Of a stretch of DNA of 64,000 bases, positions 1-9,628 are shown in pieces; within the stretch, counting starts at the first letter, position 1; each line of letters starts with the position of its first letter. This DNA comes from Orychophragmus violaceus (Eukaryota > Streptophyta > Magnoliopsida > Brassicales > Brassicaceae). The position numbers were made by a program, and so were the translations under genes. Location of the stretch: the NCBI GenBank assembly GCA_030180135.1, contig CM058239.1, forward strand, positions 63,371,823 to 63,435,822. Direction: 5' to 3'. Under the pieces are notes generated by a model that was given only the letters and a program-made list of their open reading frames with translations, was not told the origin of the DNA and made no database searches.

Positions 1-65
1 TCGGGTACATGAGCTTCTCTCTTCAAGAACTCACCAAGAACTCTTCCTAATCTCAAAATCTCACA
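1..65 (+). repeat. 5' LTR of A, terminal 65 bp
   Basis: Identical to 5256-5320 and ends in CTCACA directly before the primer-binding site. The rest of this LTR is outside the window. Confidence 0.9.
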
Positions 66-77
66 TGGTATCAGAGC
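66..77 (+). promoter_or_regulatory. primer-binding site of A
   Basis: TGGTATCAGAGC abuts the LTR end and is complementary to the 3' end of plant initiator tRNA-Met, the usual minus-strand primer of plant Copia elements. The same site occurs on the + strand at 17196 (F), 39148 (J), 45202 (I), 53908 (O) and 55318 (P). On the - strand it occurs at 9617-9628 (N), 34419-34430 (G), 35904-35915 (H), 36578-36589 (M) and 38345-38356 (K). Confidence 0.9.
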
Positions 78-259
78 CTTAAAGCTTCTGTACCTAATCT
101 CTCTTCCGCAAATACTCTGAATCTCTCTCTTTTGTTCTCAATACTCATTTGAATCTCTTGTACTCTCGGTTAACTTCATCCTATACTACCCGGTTACTTC
201 TTTCTTGTTCAACTTCTCTTTTGAAACCTGTTCTCTTGAATCTCTATCATTACTCAGTC

Positions 260-3200
260 ATGGAAAACTCAAGGGTGATTATCCCAGTGACTCTTAAGGG
301 AGCCAACTACTTGGTGTGGGCTAGAATGGCCAAAAGCGCTCTTGGTGGAAGAGGCTTGTGGAAGCATGTTTTAAACGACTCTGCTCCAGTCAAGATGATG
401 AAAGCTGAGCCCAAAGGTGAAGCTGCTAAAGGAGGAACCGAGGCTGAGGCTAAGGTTGATGAAGAGGCTGTTGAAGAAGCAGCCCTTGAAGATGAAGAAG
501 CATGGATCCAAGGAGATCAACATGTACTGTCCATTCTTCAAAGCTCCCTTGAACCGTCTCTGTTGGAAGCTTACTCCTACTGTGAGAGCTCCAAAGGCTT
601 ATGGGACACCTTGTACAAGGTATATGGCAACATGTCTAACCTCAGTAGGGTGTTTGAAGTGAAGATGGCCATCAACAATTTGAGCCAAGAAGATATGGAG
701 TTCAAGCAACACTTTGGGAAGTTTAGATCATTGTGGGCAGAGTTGGAAATGCTGAGGCCACCAACAGTTGATCCACAGGTTCTAAATGAGAGGAGGGAGC
801 AAGACAAGGTGTTTGCTCTCCTGCTAACCCTAAACCCAGCTTACAATGGCTTGATCACACACATGTTAAGGGCAGAAACTCTCCCAAATCTTGATGAAGT
901 GTGTGCTCAAATCCAAAAGGAGCAGGGATCTTTTGGACTGTTTGGAAGGAAAGGTGAGCTTGCTACTGCTCACAAAGGAGCCTACAAACCTGAGGAAAGA
1001 AGAGTCCCGGGTGTATGTGACCATTGCAAGAGAAAGGGGCATTTCAAGGACAAATGCTGGCTGCTTCATCCCCACCTCAAACCGGCCTTCAACAACAACA
1101 AGTTCAAGGACCAGAGAGCTCATTACTCAAGTGAATCAACCCTAGCTGGTCCTGCTGCGCCTGGTGCTTCTACTTCATCAAACCGTGGTGGGAATGATTG
1201 TAGAGAGATGGTACCAGTCTTTGCTCCTGCTCCTAATGTGGCGCCTCAAAATGACTTGGTGAGGAGGTCTGATCTTGATGCTCTCATCAAAGCCTTCAAG
1301 GAAGGTTCTGGTAATGTTCTGGGTAGCTCCTTTCATGCTTTAATCAATCACAAACATTCAATATCTGATCATAAGCCATTGATAGTAGATTCAGGTGCTT
1401 CACATCACATGATTAGTGATTTAAACTTGATAAAGAATGTTGAACCTGCTCTTGGTAATGTTGTGATTGCTAATGGTGAAAGGATTCCAATTAAAGGCAT
1501 AGGAAATGTTAGGTTGTTTGACAGAGAATCAAAAGCTTTTTACATGCCTAGTTTTACATCAAACTTGTTAAGTGTTAAGAGAGTAGCTACTGATCTTAAA
1601 TGCAATGTTATCTTCAGTCCTAATGATGTGATTTTTCAGGATATTAAGACAAGTAAGTTGCTTGGAAAGGGTGTGACAAAGGATGAGTTATACATGCTTG
1701 AAGACACCAACCTTGCATCTGAATTATCTGCTTCTGTTTTTAGTTCTACTCTAGTTAATGATTCTGTATGGCATGCTAGACTTGGTCACCCTCACTCTCG
1801 TGCCTTAGGTTTAATGTTGCCCTTTGTTTCTTTTAAAAATGATGATTGTGAAGCATGTATCCTTGGAAAACATTGCAAATCAGTCTTTCCTAGTTCTAAA
1901 ACCGTGTATGCAAACTGCTTTGATCTTGTTCACTCTGATGTTTGGACTGCTCCATGTGTTTCTAGAGAGAATCATAAGTACTTTGTGACATTCATTGATG
2001 AGAAATCCAAGTATACTTGGTTAACTTTGATTCAATCTAAAGATAGGGTGTTAGAAGCATTCATGAACTTTCAAACCTATGTATCTAACAATTTCAATGC
2101 CAAGATTAAGATATTTAGGTCAGATAATGGTGGGGAATACACAAGCAATGCATTCAAGCATCATCTTGCAAAACATGGGATCATTCACCAAACAAGCTGT
2201 CCATACACTCCACAACAGAATGGTGTGGCTGAGAGGAAGAATAGACACTTGATGGAGGTGGCCAGATCAATTATGTTTCATACAAATGTTCCCAAAAGGT
2301 TTTGGAGTGATGCTGTGATGTCTGCTTGCTATCTAATCAATAGGACACCCACAAGAGTTCTACAAGATGCTTCACCATATCAGGTATTGAACAAAACTAA
2401 ACCTTCAATTCATCACTTACGTGTGTTTGGATGTTTGTGTTTTGTTTTAAAACCAGGAGAGCAGAGAGATAAGCTTGATCATAAGAGTGTCAAAGCAATG
2501 TTCATTGGGTATTCTACAAACCAGAGAGGGTACAAGTGCTATGTACCTGAGACTAGAAGGGTATTAGTCTCTAGAGATGTTAAGTTTGTGGAGTCAAAGG
2601 GTTTCTATGAAGAGAAGAGTTGGGAGAGCCTTAAGGACCTTCCTAATAACCCTTCTGACCGTGCCAATAACCTAAGGAGGATCTTAGAGAGCCTGGGAAT
2701 TGCTCAGCCAAAGAAGAGTGAGGCGACTCAAGTGGATAAACCGGCTGAGGAAACTAACATTATGGATGAGCCTACTCATCTTGATCATGAGGAGGGCAAT
2801 GGAGAATCACAAGAGGAACCACAAGCTGATGGTTCTGCCACACATGATCAAGATGATAGAGAAGAGATTGTTGGCCAACAAATGGAACCTGAAGCTATGC
2901 AAGAGGAACCTGAAGTAGTACAACATCAACAGCCGGTTCAAGTGCTTAGAAGAAGTACTAGAGAGAGAAAGGACCCGTCTGAATGGATGAAGACTAGGGT
3001 TTACTACAATTGCAAGGCAGTAGCTCATCCAACACAAGCTGTTTGCACACTTGCTCACTTCCCAACTGAGCACAAGGTGTTTATGGGTGCTATTGATGCT
3101 GAATGGGTTCCTAAAACCTATGAAGAAGCTAAGGAGCACAAGAAGTGGACTGATGCAGTTGGAGAAGAGATCAAGGCAATGGAAAACAACAACACTTGGT

Positions 3201-4651
3201 ATGAAACAGATTTACCAAGGAAGAAGAGGGCAGTGAGTTCCAAATGGGTTTTCACTATCAAATACAAGAGCAATGGAGAGATAGAGAGGTACAAGGCCAG
3301 ATTAGTTGCAAGAGGGTTTACACAAACCTATGGAGAGGATTATAGAGACACTTTTGCACCAGTAGCCAAGCTTCATACAGTGAGAGTGATTCTGTCCTTA
3401 GCAACAAACTTGGAGTGGGATTTGCATCAAATGGATGTCAAGAATGCATTCCTCCAAGGAGAGCTAGAGGATGAGGTTTACATGACTCCACCACCTGGTC
3501 TTGAAGGCATGGTAACACAAGGAAAGGTTCTGAGGTTGAAGAAGGCAATCTATGGTCTCAAACAATCTCCTAGAGCTTGGTACCACAAGCTAAGCACAAC
3601 GCTCATGGAAAAGGGCTTTAGTAGATCAGAAGCTGATCATACTCTCTTCACTCAATCAAGCCAAGAAGGTATTGTTGTCATTCTCATTTATGTAGATGAT
3701 ATCATCATCTCAGGGAGTGACAAGGTAGGAATTCAAGCTTGCAAAGATCATTTGAAATCTGTGTTTGATATCAAGGATCTTGGTGAACTAAAGTACTTCC
3801 TAGGGATAGAAGTGTGCCGGTCTAAAGAAGGCCTCTTCTTATCACAAAGGAAGTACACTCTTGATTTGTTGAGTGAAGCAGGTAAGCTAAATGGAAAGAC
3901 AGCCAAGACACCTCTTGAAGAAGGCTACAAAGTCACAAGAGAGGGGGAGATTGCAAAGGAGCCATTTGGAGACATTACACTCTATAGAAGGATGGTTGGT
4001 AAGTTGATTTATCTTACCATTACACGGCCTGATTTGTGTTTTGCTGTGAACCAGGTGAGCCAGCATATGCAAGCTCCATTGATGCATCATTGGAACATGG
4101 TGGACCGGATCCTAAGGTACCTCAATGGATCTCCTGGCCAAGGGATATGGATGGGGTGCAACCAAAGCACAGAGATTGTAGGATATTGTGATGCAGATTG
4201 GGCAGGAGATAGACAGGATAGGAGGTCCACTTCAGGCTATTGTACATTCATTGGAGGCAATCTTGTGACTTGGAAAACAAAGAAGCAGAAGGTAGTGTCT
4301 TGCTCAAGTGCAGAGGCAGAGTATAGAGCAATGAGGAAGCTTACCAATGAGTTGACATGGCTGAAGGCTTTACTTGAAGATTTGGGCATTGATCAACCAA
4401 CTCCAATCACAATGCATTGTGATAATCAAGCTGCAATCCACATAGCTTCCAACTCAGTGTTTCATGAGAGAACAAAGCACATTGAGGTGGATTGTCACAA
4501 GGTGAGGCAGAAGGTTCAAGAAGGTGTGATCTTACCTTGTTACACAAGAAGCTCGGATCAACTAGCAGACATTTTCACCAAGGCTGCTAGCTTGAAGGTT
4601 TGTGAGTTCATTCTTCCTAAGCTTGGACTCATTGACCTTTCCCAAGCTTGA
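260..4651 (+). CDS. Copia gag-pol polyprotein of A, intact
   Basis: Single open frame of 1463 residues with the Copia order gag, protease, integrase, reverse transcriptase, RNase H. It is cleaved in the virus-like particle and makes and integrates element DNA. I start at ATG 260, which begins MENSRVI as in relatives K and I; an in-frame upstream ATG at 149 lies in the leader. Visible motifs are a CCHC knuckle at C253-C266, protease DSGA at D377, HARLGH of the integrase zinc region at H505, integrase D560, D622 and E658 (D-35-E spacing), the RT motif YVDD at 1144-1147, and RNase H D1311, E1352 and D1388. An acidic, variable linker separates integrase from RT. No stop or frameshift is seen, so the copy could be autonomous. 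Confidence 0.95.
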   Translation: MENSRVIIPVTLKGANYLVWARMAKSALGGRGLWKHVLNDSAPVKMMKAEPKGEAAKGGTEAEAKVDEEAVEEAALEDEEAWIQGDQHVLSILQSSLEPSLLEAYSYCESSKGLWDTLYKVYGNMSNLSRVFEVKMAINNLSQEDMEFKQHFGKFRSLWAELEMLRPPTVDPQVLNERREQDKVFALLLTLNPAYNGLITHMLRAETLPNLDEVCAQIQKEQGSFGLFGRKGELATAHKGAYKPEERRVPGVCDHCKRKGHFKDKCWLLHPHLKPAFNNNKFKDQRAHYSSESTLAGPAAPGASTSSNRGGNDCREMVPVFAPAPNVAPQNDLVRRSDLDALIKAFKEGSGNVLGSSFHALINHKHSISDHKPLIVDSGASHHMISDLNLIKNVEPALGNVVIANGERIPIKGIGNVRLFDRESKAFYMPSFTSNLLSVKRVATDLKCNVIFSPNDVIFQDIKTSKLLGKGVTKDELYMLEDTNLASELSASVFSSTLVNDSVWHARLGHPHSRALGLMLPFVSFKNDDCEACILGKHCKSVFPSSKTVYANCFDLVHSDVWTAPCVSRENHKYFVTFIDEKSKYTWLTLIQSKDRVLEAFMNFQTYVSNNFNAKIKIFRSDNGGEYTSNAFKHHLAKHGIIHQTSCPYTPQQNGVAERKNRHLMEVARSIMFHTNVPKRFWSDAVMSACYLINRTPTRVLQDASPYQVLNKTKPSIHHLRVFGCLCFVLKPGEQRDKLDHKSVKAMFIGYSTNQRGYKCYVPETRRVLVSRDVKFVESKGFYEEKSWESLKDLPNNPSDRANNLRRILESLGIAQPKKSEATQVDKPAEETNIMDEPTHLDHEEGNGESQEEPQADGSATHDQDDREEIVGQQMEPEAMQEEPEVVQHQQPVQVLRRSTRERKDPSEWMKTRVYYNCKAVAHPTQAVCTLAHFPTEHKVFMGAIDAEWVPKTYEEAKEHKKWTDAVGEEIKAMENNNTWYETDLPRKKRAVSSKWVFTIKYKSNGEIERYKARLVARGFTQTYGEDYRDTFAPVAKLHTVRVILSLATNLEWDLHQMDVKNAFLQGELEDEVYMTPPPGLEGMVTQGKVLRLKKAIYGLKQSPRAWYHKLSTTLMEKGFSRSEADHTLFTQSSQEGIVVILIYVDDIIISGSDKVGIQACKDHLKSVFDIKDLGELKYFLGIEVCRSKEGLFLSQRKYTLDLLSEAGKLNGKTAKTPLEEGYKVTREGEIAKEPFGDITLYRRMVGKLIYLTITRPDLCFAVNQVSQHMQAPLMHHWNMVDRILRYLNGSPGQGIWMGCNQSTEIVGYCDADWAGDRQDRRSTSGYCTFIGGNLVTWKTKKQKVVSCSSAEAEYRAMRKLTNELTWLKALLEDLGIDQPTPITMHCDNQAAIHIASNSVFHERTKHIEVDCHKVRQKVQEGVILPCYTRSSDQLADIFTKAASLKVCEFILPKLGLIDLSQA

Positions 4652-4672
4652 AGATCCCTAGGCCGTAGAACT

Positions 4673-4740
4673 TATACTCTTTTTCCCTTGATATAGTTTT
4701 TATCCCAAGTGGTTTTTCTATATCAAGGTTTTTAATGAGG
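4673..4740 (+). other. conserved 3' hairpin module, copy in A
   Basis: CTCTTTTT is followed by an 11-bp perfect stem, CCTTGATATAG (4686-4696) with CTATATCAAGG (4718-4728), around a loop containing TTATCCCAAGTGG, then TTTTTAATGAGG. It lies between the pol stop and the polypurine tract. Other copies in the window keep the flanks and loop but have different, compensated stems. Confidence 0.85.
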
Positions 4741-4799
4741 TAAGTATCTACGGTTCCAAGCTTGATCATTTCATCTCCATGATCAAGCTTGAGGGGGAG

Positions 4800-5320
4800 T
4801 GTTGGAATGAAGGAGAAAGAAGTAACAAGAGTGTGTGACAAGTAATGGTAGCCGGTTAGGGTTTATGAGGAGATGAAGAGCCGGATGATGTCTTATGGAA
4901 GTGTTGGGATTTGGGGACTAAACAAACATGTGACTTTGTTTGTTTATAGTTTGGTTAAGTCCCCAACATAGTACCAACATGTCTGGAATGAATCAGAAGC
5001 GCAGGAAGACTGATCTCAAGGCTGAACACACCACTCTCTCTCCTCAGTGAGCTGTCGCTATCTACATTTGGAGCCGTTACTACTCTCTTGTCTTCTTCTT
5101 CTTTGTTTATTGTTTTATCTATCCAGAACCCTAGTTTCATCTCTATATAAGCATTGTAACACATAAACATTAAGATAAGTTAAGGGAATCATTTCCTAAA
5201 CTCTCAATCCCTCTTCACTCTCTCGGTTACACACTTTCTCGCTCATAAACCCTAATCGGGTACATGAGCTTCTCTCTTCAAGAACTCACCAAGAACTCTT
5301 CCTAATCTCAAAATCTCACA
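4800..5320 (+). repeat. 3' LTR of A (521 bp)
   Basis: Begins TGTTGG directly after the polypurine tract and ends CTCACA. A TATATAA box at 5144-5150 is the likely core promoter; GTAACA about ten bases further is a plausible start region. An inverted pair, TTTGGGGAC and GTCCCCAAC, lies in U3. A telo-box-like AAACCCTAA lies near 5245. Confidence 0.9.
5144..5150 (+). promoter_or_regulatory. TATA box in LTR of A
   Basis: TATATAA about 175 bp before the LTR end. Equivalent boxes are TATTTAAA at 13396 (B), CTATAAAAG at 39022 (J) and TATTTAAA at 55010 (P). Confidence 0.6.
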
Positions 5321-6545
5321 TATGGTAGTTCCTTTCATGCTTTAATCAATCACAAGTCCTTGATAGTTGATCATAAACCTTTGATAGTAGATTCAGGGGC
5401 TTCACATCACATGATTAGTGATCTGAACTTGATTAGAGATGTTAAGCCTGCTCTAGGGAATGTTGTGATTGCTAATGGTGAAAGGATTCCAATTAAAGGC
5501 ATAGGAAATGTTAGGTTGTTTGACAGAGAATCAAAAGCCTTTTATATGCCTAGTTTTACATCAAACTTGTTGAGTGTTAAGAGAGTAGCTACTGATCTTA
5601 AATGCAATGTTATCTTCAGTCCTAATGATGTGATTTTTCAGGATATTAAGACAAGTAAGTTGCTTGGAAAGGGTGTGACAAAGGATGAGTTATACATGCT
5701 TGAAGACACCAACCTTGCATCTGAATTATCTGCTTCTGTTTTTAGTTCTACTCTAGTTAATGATTCTGTATGGCATGCTAGACTTGGTCACCCTCACTCT
5801 CGTGCTTTAGGTTTAATGTTGCCCTTTGTTTCTTTTAAAAATGATGATTGTGAAGCATGTATCCTTGGAAAACATTGCAAATCAGTCTTCCCTAGTTCTA
5901 AAACCGTGTATGCAAACTGCTTTGATCTTGTTCACTCTGATGTTTGGACTGCTCCATGTGTTTCTAGAGAGAATCATAAGTACTTTGTGACATTCATTGA
6001 TGAGAAATCCAAGTATACTTGGTTAACTTTGATTCAATCTAAAGATAGGGTGTTAGAAGCATTCATGAACTTTCAAACCTATGTATCTAACAATTTCAAT
6101 GCCAAGATTAAGATATTTAGGTCAGATAATGGTGGGGAATACACAAGCAATGCATTCAAACATCATCTTGCAAAACATGGGATCATTCACCAAACAAGTT
6201 GTCCATACACTCCACAACAGAATGGTGTGGCTGAGAGGAAGAATAGACACTTGATGGAGGTGGCCAGATCAATCATGTTTCATACAAATGTTCCCAAAAG
6301 GTTTTGGAGTGATGCTGTGATGTCTGCTTGCTATCTAATCAATAGGACACCCACAAGAGTTCTACAAGATGCTTCACCATATCAGGTATTGAACAAAACT
6401 AAACCTTCAATTCATCACTTACGTGTGTTTGGATGTTTGTGTTTTGTTTTAAAACCAGGAGAGCAGAGAGATAAGCTTGATCATAAGAGTGTCAAAGCAA
6501 TGTTCATTGGGTATTCTACAAACCAGAGAGGGTACAAGTGCTATG
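5321..6545 (+). pseudogene. B gag-pol, first visible part (protease to integrase)
   Basis: An open frame, nearly identical at the protein level to A, covers the protease DSGA motif, the pre-integrase HARLGH region and the integrase core with its two Asp and Glu. It stops being B sequence after GYKCY, where N begins; the apparent extension to 6613 reads into the N LTR. It rejoins its frame at 10772 once N and one duplicated CTATG are set aside. The gag part and start codon are outside the window, on the other side of A. Confidence 0.85.
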
Positions 6546-7683
6546 TGTTGGAATTTCAGATACATCCATGGGGATGCTCTGAGAAACAAGTCTGGCTCAA
6601 GAGAATGAGGTAGAGTAGAAGAAACAAGCCTAAGACCCAATTAGGGTTCTTAAGGCGCTTAGAGAGAGAAACTAGGGTTTGCGGATTAAAAGAGAAACAA
6701 AAGCTACTCTACCTCTAGAAATGAACACTTAAGCTATATGAAAATGTCTCCAAGAGCTTAACATCACATTAGGATAGTTTACTCATGAGAATGGAGCCAA
6801 ATCAGTAATTAACTTAGAGGTGTTCTAAAAGAAGAAGACAAAACTATGTAAGAGCATTAAAGGAAAACCGAGAGCTCTCACACTTGGATTAGTTATGGAA
6901 GAACTATCCAAGTGTGGATTTGGGACTGCCTTAGCAGCCCAACCATGCTCTTACATGAGTCTACATTGTGTCTTATTGAAGATCACAATGAGAGCTTAAG
7001 AGAAAGAAAACCGCAACTAAAGACTAAAGGGAAAGAGAGAAGAAGAGAGACTTTGTTTGTTACAAGAAGTCTTAGAAAGGTTTGTGAATTAGCAAAGGGA
7101 TACAATGGCGTGGAAGACCTTTAAATAGGCTCACAATTAGGTTAAGACAACCATAAACAAAGACAACAAATCATAGCCATTGATTCTTTAGGAGGGAGAT
7201 TCGAATTCAAAATGGATGGCTGGATCTTCTTTACTCCTTCTTGGTTTCTAGTGAGTTCAGACATGAAAGTGACCTCTCCTCTCTCTTATTTGGCGTGTTG
7301 TAGGTCTGGAGAGAGAGAGAACACACTCCCAAAGGCTGATAGTGACTGGTCTTCACTTGTGTTCAGACCTTAACTAAACATGTGACTCCTTCTTGTGTAA
7401 TCTTGTTGAACATCCGAACATGCTTAGTGTAAGACTTGATTCTGCCCCACTTTTGCACATTGATTCCAACATCTTCTTATGCATACTTGGCCCTGATTTT
7501 GCACAGCCTTGCTTGTGCCCCAACTTTGCACATTTCTCTTCAAGGAGTGTTGCTTGGATAACACTCTTTTCTTGCTTGTGGAACCACCTCTTTTCTTGTG
7601 GAACCTTCTTCTTTTGCTTTGTTTAGGACTGAGGCTCGGCTTCTTCAGCCTCTCCTCATCCCATTTCTTCTTCCTCTCTAATA
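6546..7683 (-). repeat. 3' LTR of N
   Basis: On the minus strand it runs from TATTAGAG to TCCAACA, so the termini are TA...CA. It has a TATTTAAA-type box (plus-strand TTTAAATA near 7121) and pyrimidine-rich stretches. Short open frames in both strands show no family resemblance. Confidence 0.9.
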
Positions 7684-7766
7684 CTCCCCCGCAAGCTTGG
7701 TCGTCGGGACTCCAAAAGACCAAAGGGAGAAGAGGACCAAAGGCCAAGCTTGGAGCGGTTGAACTA

Positions 7767-7833
7767 CCTCATTAAAAACCTCCTTAAGTAAAACCTCTTG
7801 GGATAAAACCTTAAGGAGGACAAAAAGAGTATA
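7767..7833 (-). other. conserved 3' hairpin module, copy in N
   Basis: On the plus strand, stem CCTCCTTAAG (7779-7788) pairs with CTTAAGGAGG (7810-7819). The loop and flanks match the module of coding Copia elements, although N codes for nothing recognisable. Confidence 0.8.
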
Positions 7834-9247
7834 GTCACCTACTCAAGATGTAACTTGACCTTGGTATCATCATCTAGAACTCACGGCTCATTCATTTTCC
7901 ATCTCTCTCTTTCCTTAGCATTCCTTGGTTTGATTCTTCTTGATATGCACTTCTTTGATCTTTGTTGTGTCTTTTGAAACTTGGACTCTATAGTGCTCCG
8001 GCCTTTAACCCCAACTTTGATAATCCTTCTCTTCCTGAGTTGAACTTCAAGTTGGTCTCATCTTCCTCTTGGAAAGACTTCAAGACTTGCGGATGCTCCT
8101 CATAGCTCCTTCACTTTCTAATGCTCCTCAAGCATGTCTTTATCTTTCCCTTCAACACAAAGGTTTAAAGGAAACATGTTAAGTGTGTGCAAGACATTTA
8201 GAACATTAGCTAAGCATTAACCTTCTTGTTTAGAAACGTTTTGAGTATTAGTTTTAAAACGTTTTTGAATTGAAACACATGATCACAACAAGATGCTTAA
8301 GAGAAAAACAAGTCTAAAACGTTTTGAGAATTGAGTTTAAAACATTTTGACTTTGAAAACTTCACATAATCAAGAGAACTCATAAGATGGAAGCTTAATG
8401 GAAATGAAAAAGAGGGTTTAGAAGTAGCCTGATTTCTTGTTGCGGTTGGGAGTGATTCATTGTTTGCCTTGCTGGAACATAACCATGACTGATCCAACAA
8501 GCTCCCCCGCACCCTTGAATGGCTCTTCACCATGCATACACAGCTTGTACAACTCCTTGTACAGCTTCTTGGACAAGGCCTTTTCCTCCTTTGAATGGAC
8601 AGCTTGTAAACCGCCTCCTTCTTTGGGAAGATCCTTGAACCATGAGCTTCTCCACCAGCTGACTCCCAACTCGGTGATGGCTCCAACAAAATGAGGATTT
8701 CAGTTTATCCACAACTTCATGAGGATTTAGGTTAACCCACAACCAACTGAGGATTTCAGTTTATCCACAACTTCATGAGTTCACTGGTTTTGTTGGAGAC
8801 TTCTTCAGCTCCTTAACCACACAACTCCAATAACATCAGTTTGAACCGCCACTTAGAGTGTGCACCCTCCTTTTTGTGACTGATCCTCACTGCCAACAGC
8901 TCTTCATTCCTCCTAAGAACACCTAAACACAAAACAATACTCAAGCAACACAAGTTTGATCAGGACTAATGAGCTTGAATTAAGTTTATGTGCAAGTATA
9001 AGATAGTTCTTTAGGAGTAAGTTTTAGAGTAAAATAGAAGTAACCAGAGAGTATAAAGAGTATGGGATGACACACAACTCAGATTAAGAGAGTGTGCACC
9101 AGAGAATGAGAGTATAGAGAGTATGTGAGTTTGGAATGCATAAACTCAGATTAAGAGCATGTAAACCAAACTCAGAGAATAGTAGTATGGGAGAATGGGA
9201 GTATGAACCTGAAACACAGAAAATAAAAAGTTAGATAATATGTTTCT

Positions 9248-9380
9248 AGTTCAGGGACTAAGATAGCTTAGTTTGACTTAGAAACAACACATGTTTAAGG
9301 TTCAGGGACTGAGTTTCTTGCTCAGTTTAACTCATAAACATTTCAAAAGTTCAGGGACTGAGTTTGCTCAGTTTGAAACA
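9248..9380 (-). other. triple leader hairpin array of N
   Basis: Three units begin with GTTCAGGGACT and each folds into a 6-bp stem. They are ACTAAG/CTTAGT (9257-9272), ACTGAG/CTCAGT with a 7-base loop (9308-9326) and ACTGAG/CTCAGT with a 4-base loop (9357-9372). The first differs from the others by a compensated base pair. The array lies about 250-370 nt downstream of the primer site, where retroelement packaging signals are often found; that role is inference. Confidence 0.65.
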
Positions 9381-9628
9381 AGAAACAAAAAAAACCAGAG
9401 AAGCAACAAGTAGAAACATAACTATATGCTCTTGTTCTTCTCTGATTTCTTAATCAACTTGTCATCTCTTCAAAACAGAGAGCTACAAGTATTAAGAACA
9501 TGAAACCAAGTAAAACTAGAAGCTTGGTTCATGAAAAACATTGCGGAAGCTAAAGGAAAAATCAAGACAGATTTTGCTCTCTATCTTGAAACAATTTGAA
9601 GCCAACAACTTGTGTGGCTCTGATACCA

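Larger units (their letters stand above)
1..5320 (+). mobile_element. Copia element A, near complete (5' LTR cut by window edge)
   Basis: The order is LTR end (1-65), tRNA primer site (66-77), leader, one gag-pol frame (260-4651), 3' hairpin, polypurine tract GAGGGGGAG (4791-4799) and 3' LTR (4800-5320). The 65 bases of 5' LTR that are visible match the end of the 3' LTR exactly, which suggests a recent insertion. The sequence after 5320 resumes inside a closely related copy (B) at its gag/protease boundary, so A is best read as nested in B. The expected right-hand target duplication is TATGG (5321-5325); its partner is left of the window and cannot be checked. Confidence 0.9.
7684..9628 (-). 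other. N interior, no recognised gene
   Basis: From the polypurine side it holds the 3' hairpin module, then about 600 bp of AT-rich sequence. Around 8455-8700 there is a minus-strand open stretch whose translation contains KKLYKELYKLCMHGEE and ends at a stop near 8455; I do not recognise it. A 35-bp direct repeat (TGAGGATTTCAGTTTATCCA and onward) occurs at about 8691 and 8744. The leader next to the primer site carries three small hairpins (9248-9380). Confidence 0.7.

Noticed and set aside
5300..5345. A/B junction as a microhomology deletion between TGGTA of the primer site and TGGTA in gag, making a shared-LTR tandem
   Set aside because: The LTR of A ends exactly at CTCACA and B has a different 3' LTR. 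A simple nested insertion with TATGG as duplication explains both and fits the other junctions. The left flank would decide.
7424..7775. Overlapping frames at the inner edge of the N LTR (107 and 88 residues)
   Set aside because: They overlap on opposite strands and run across the LTR border; one is cut in the other LTR copy. No recognisable motifs.
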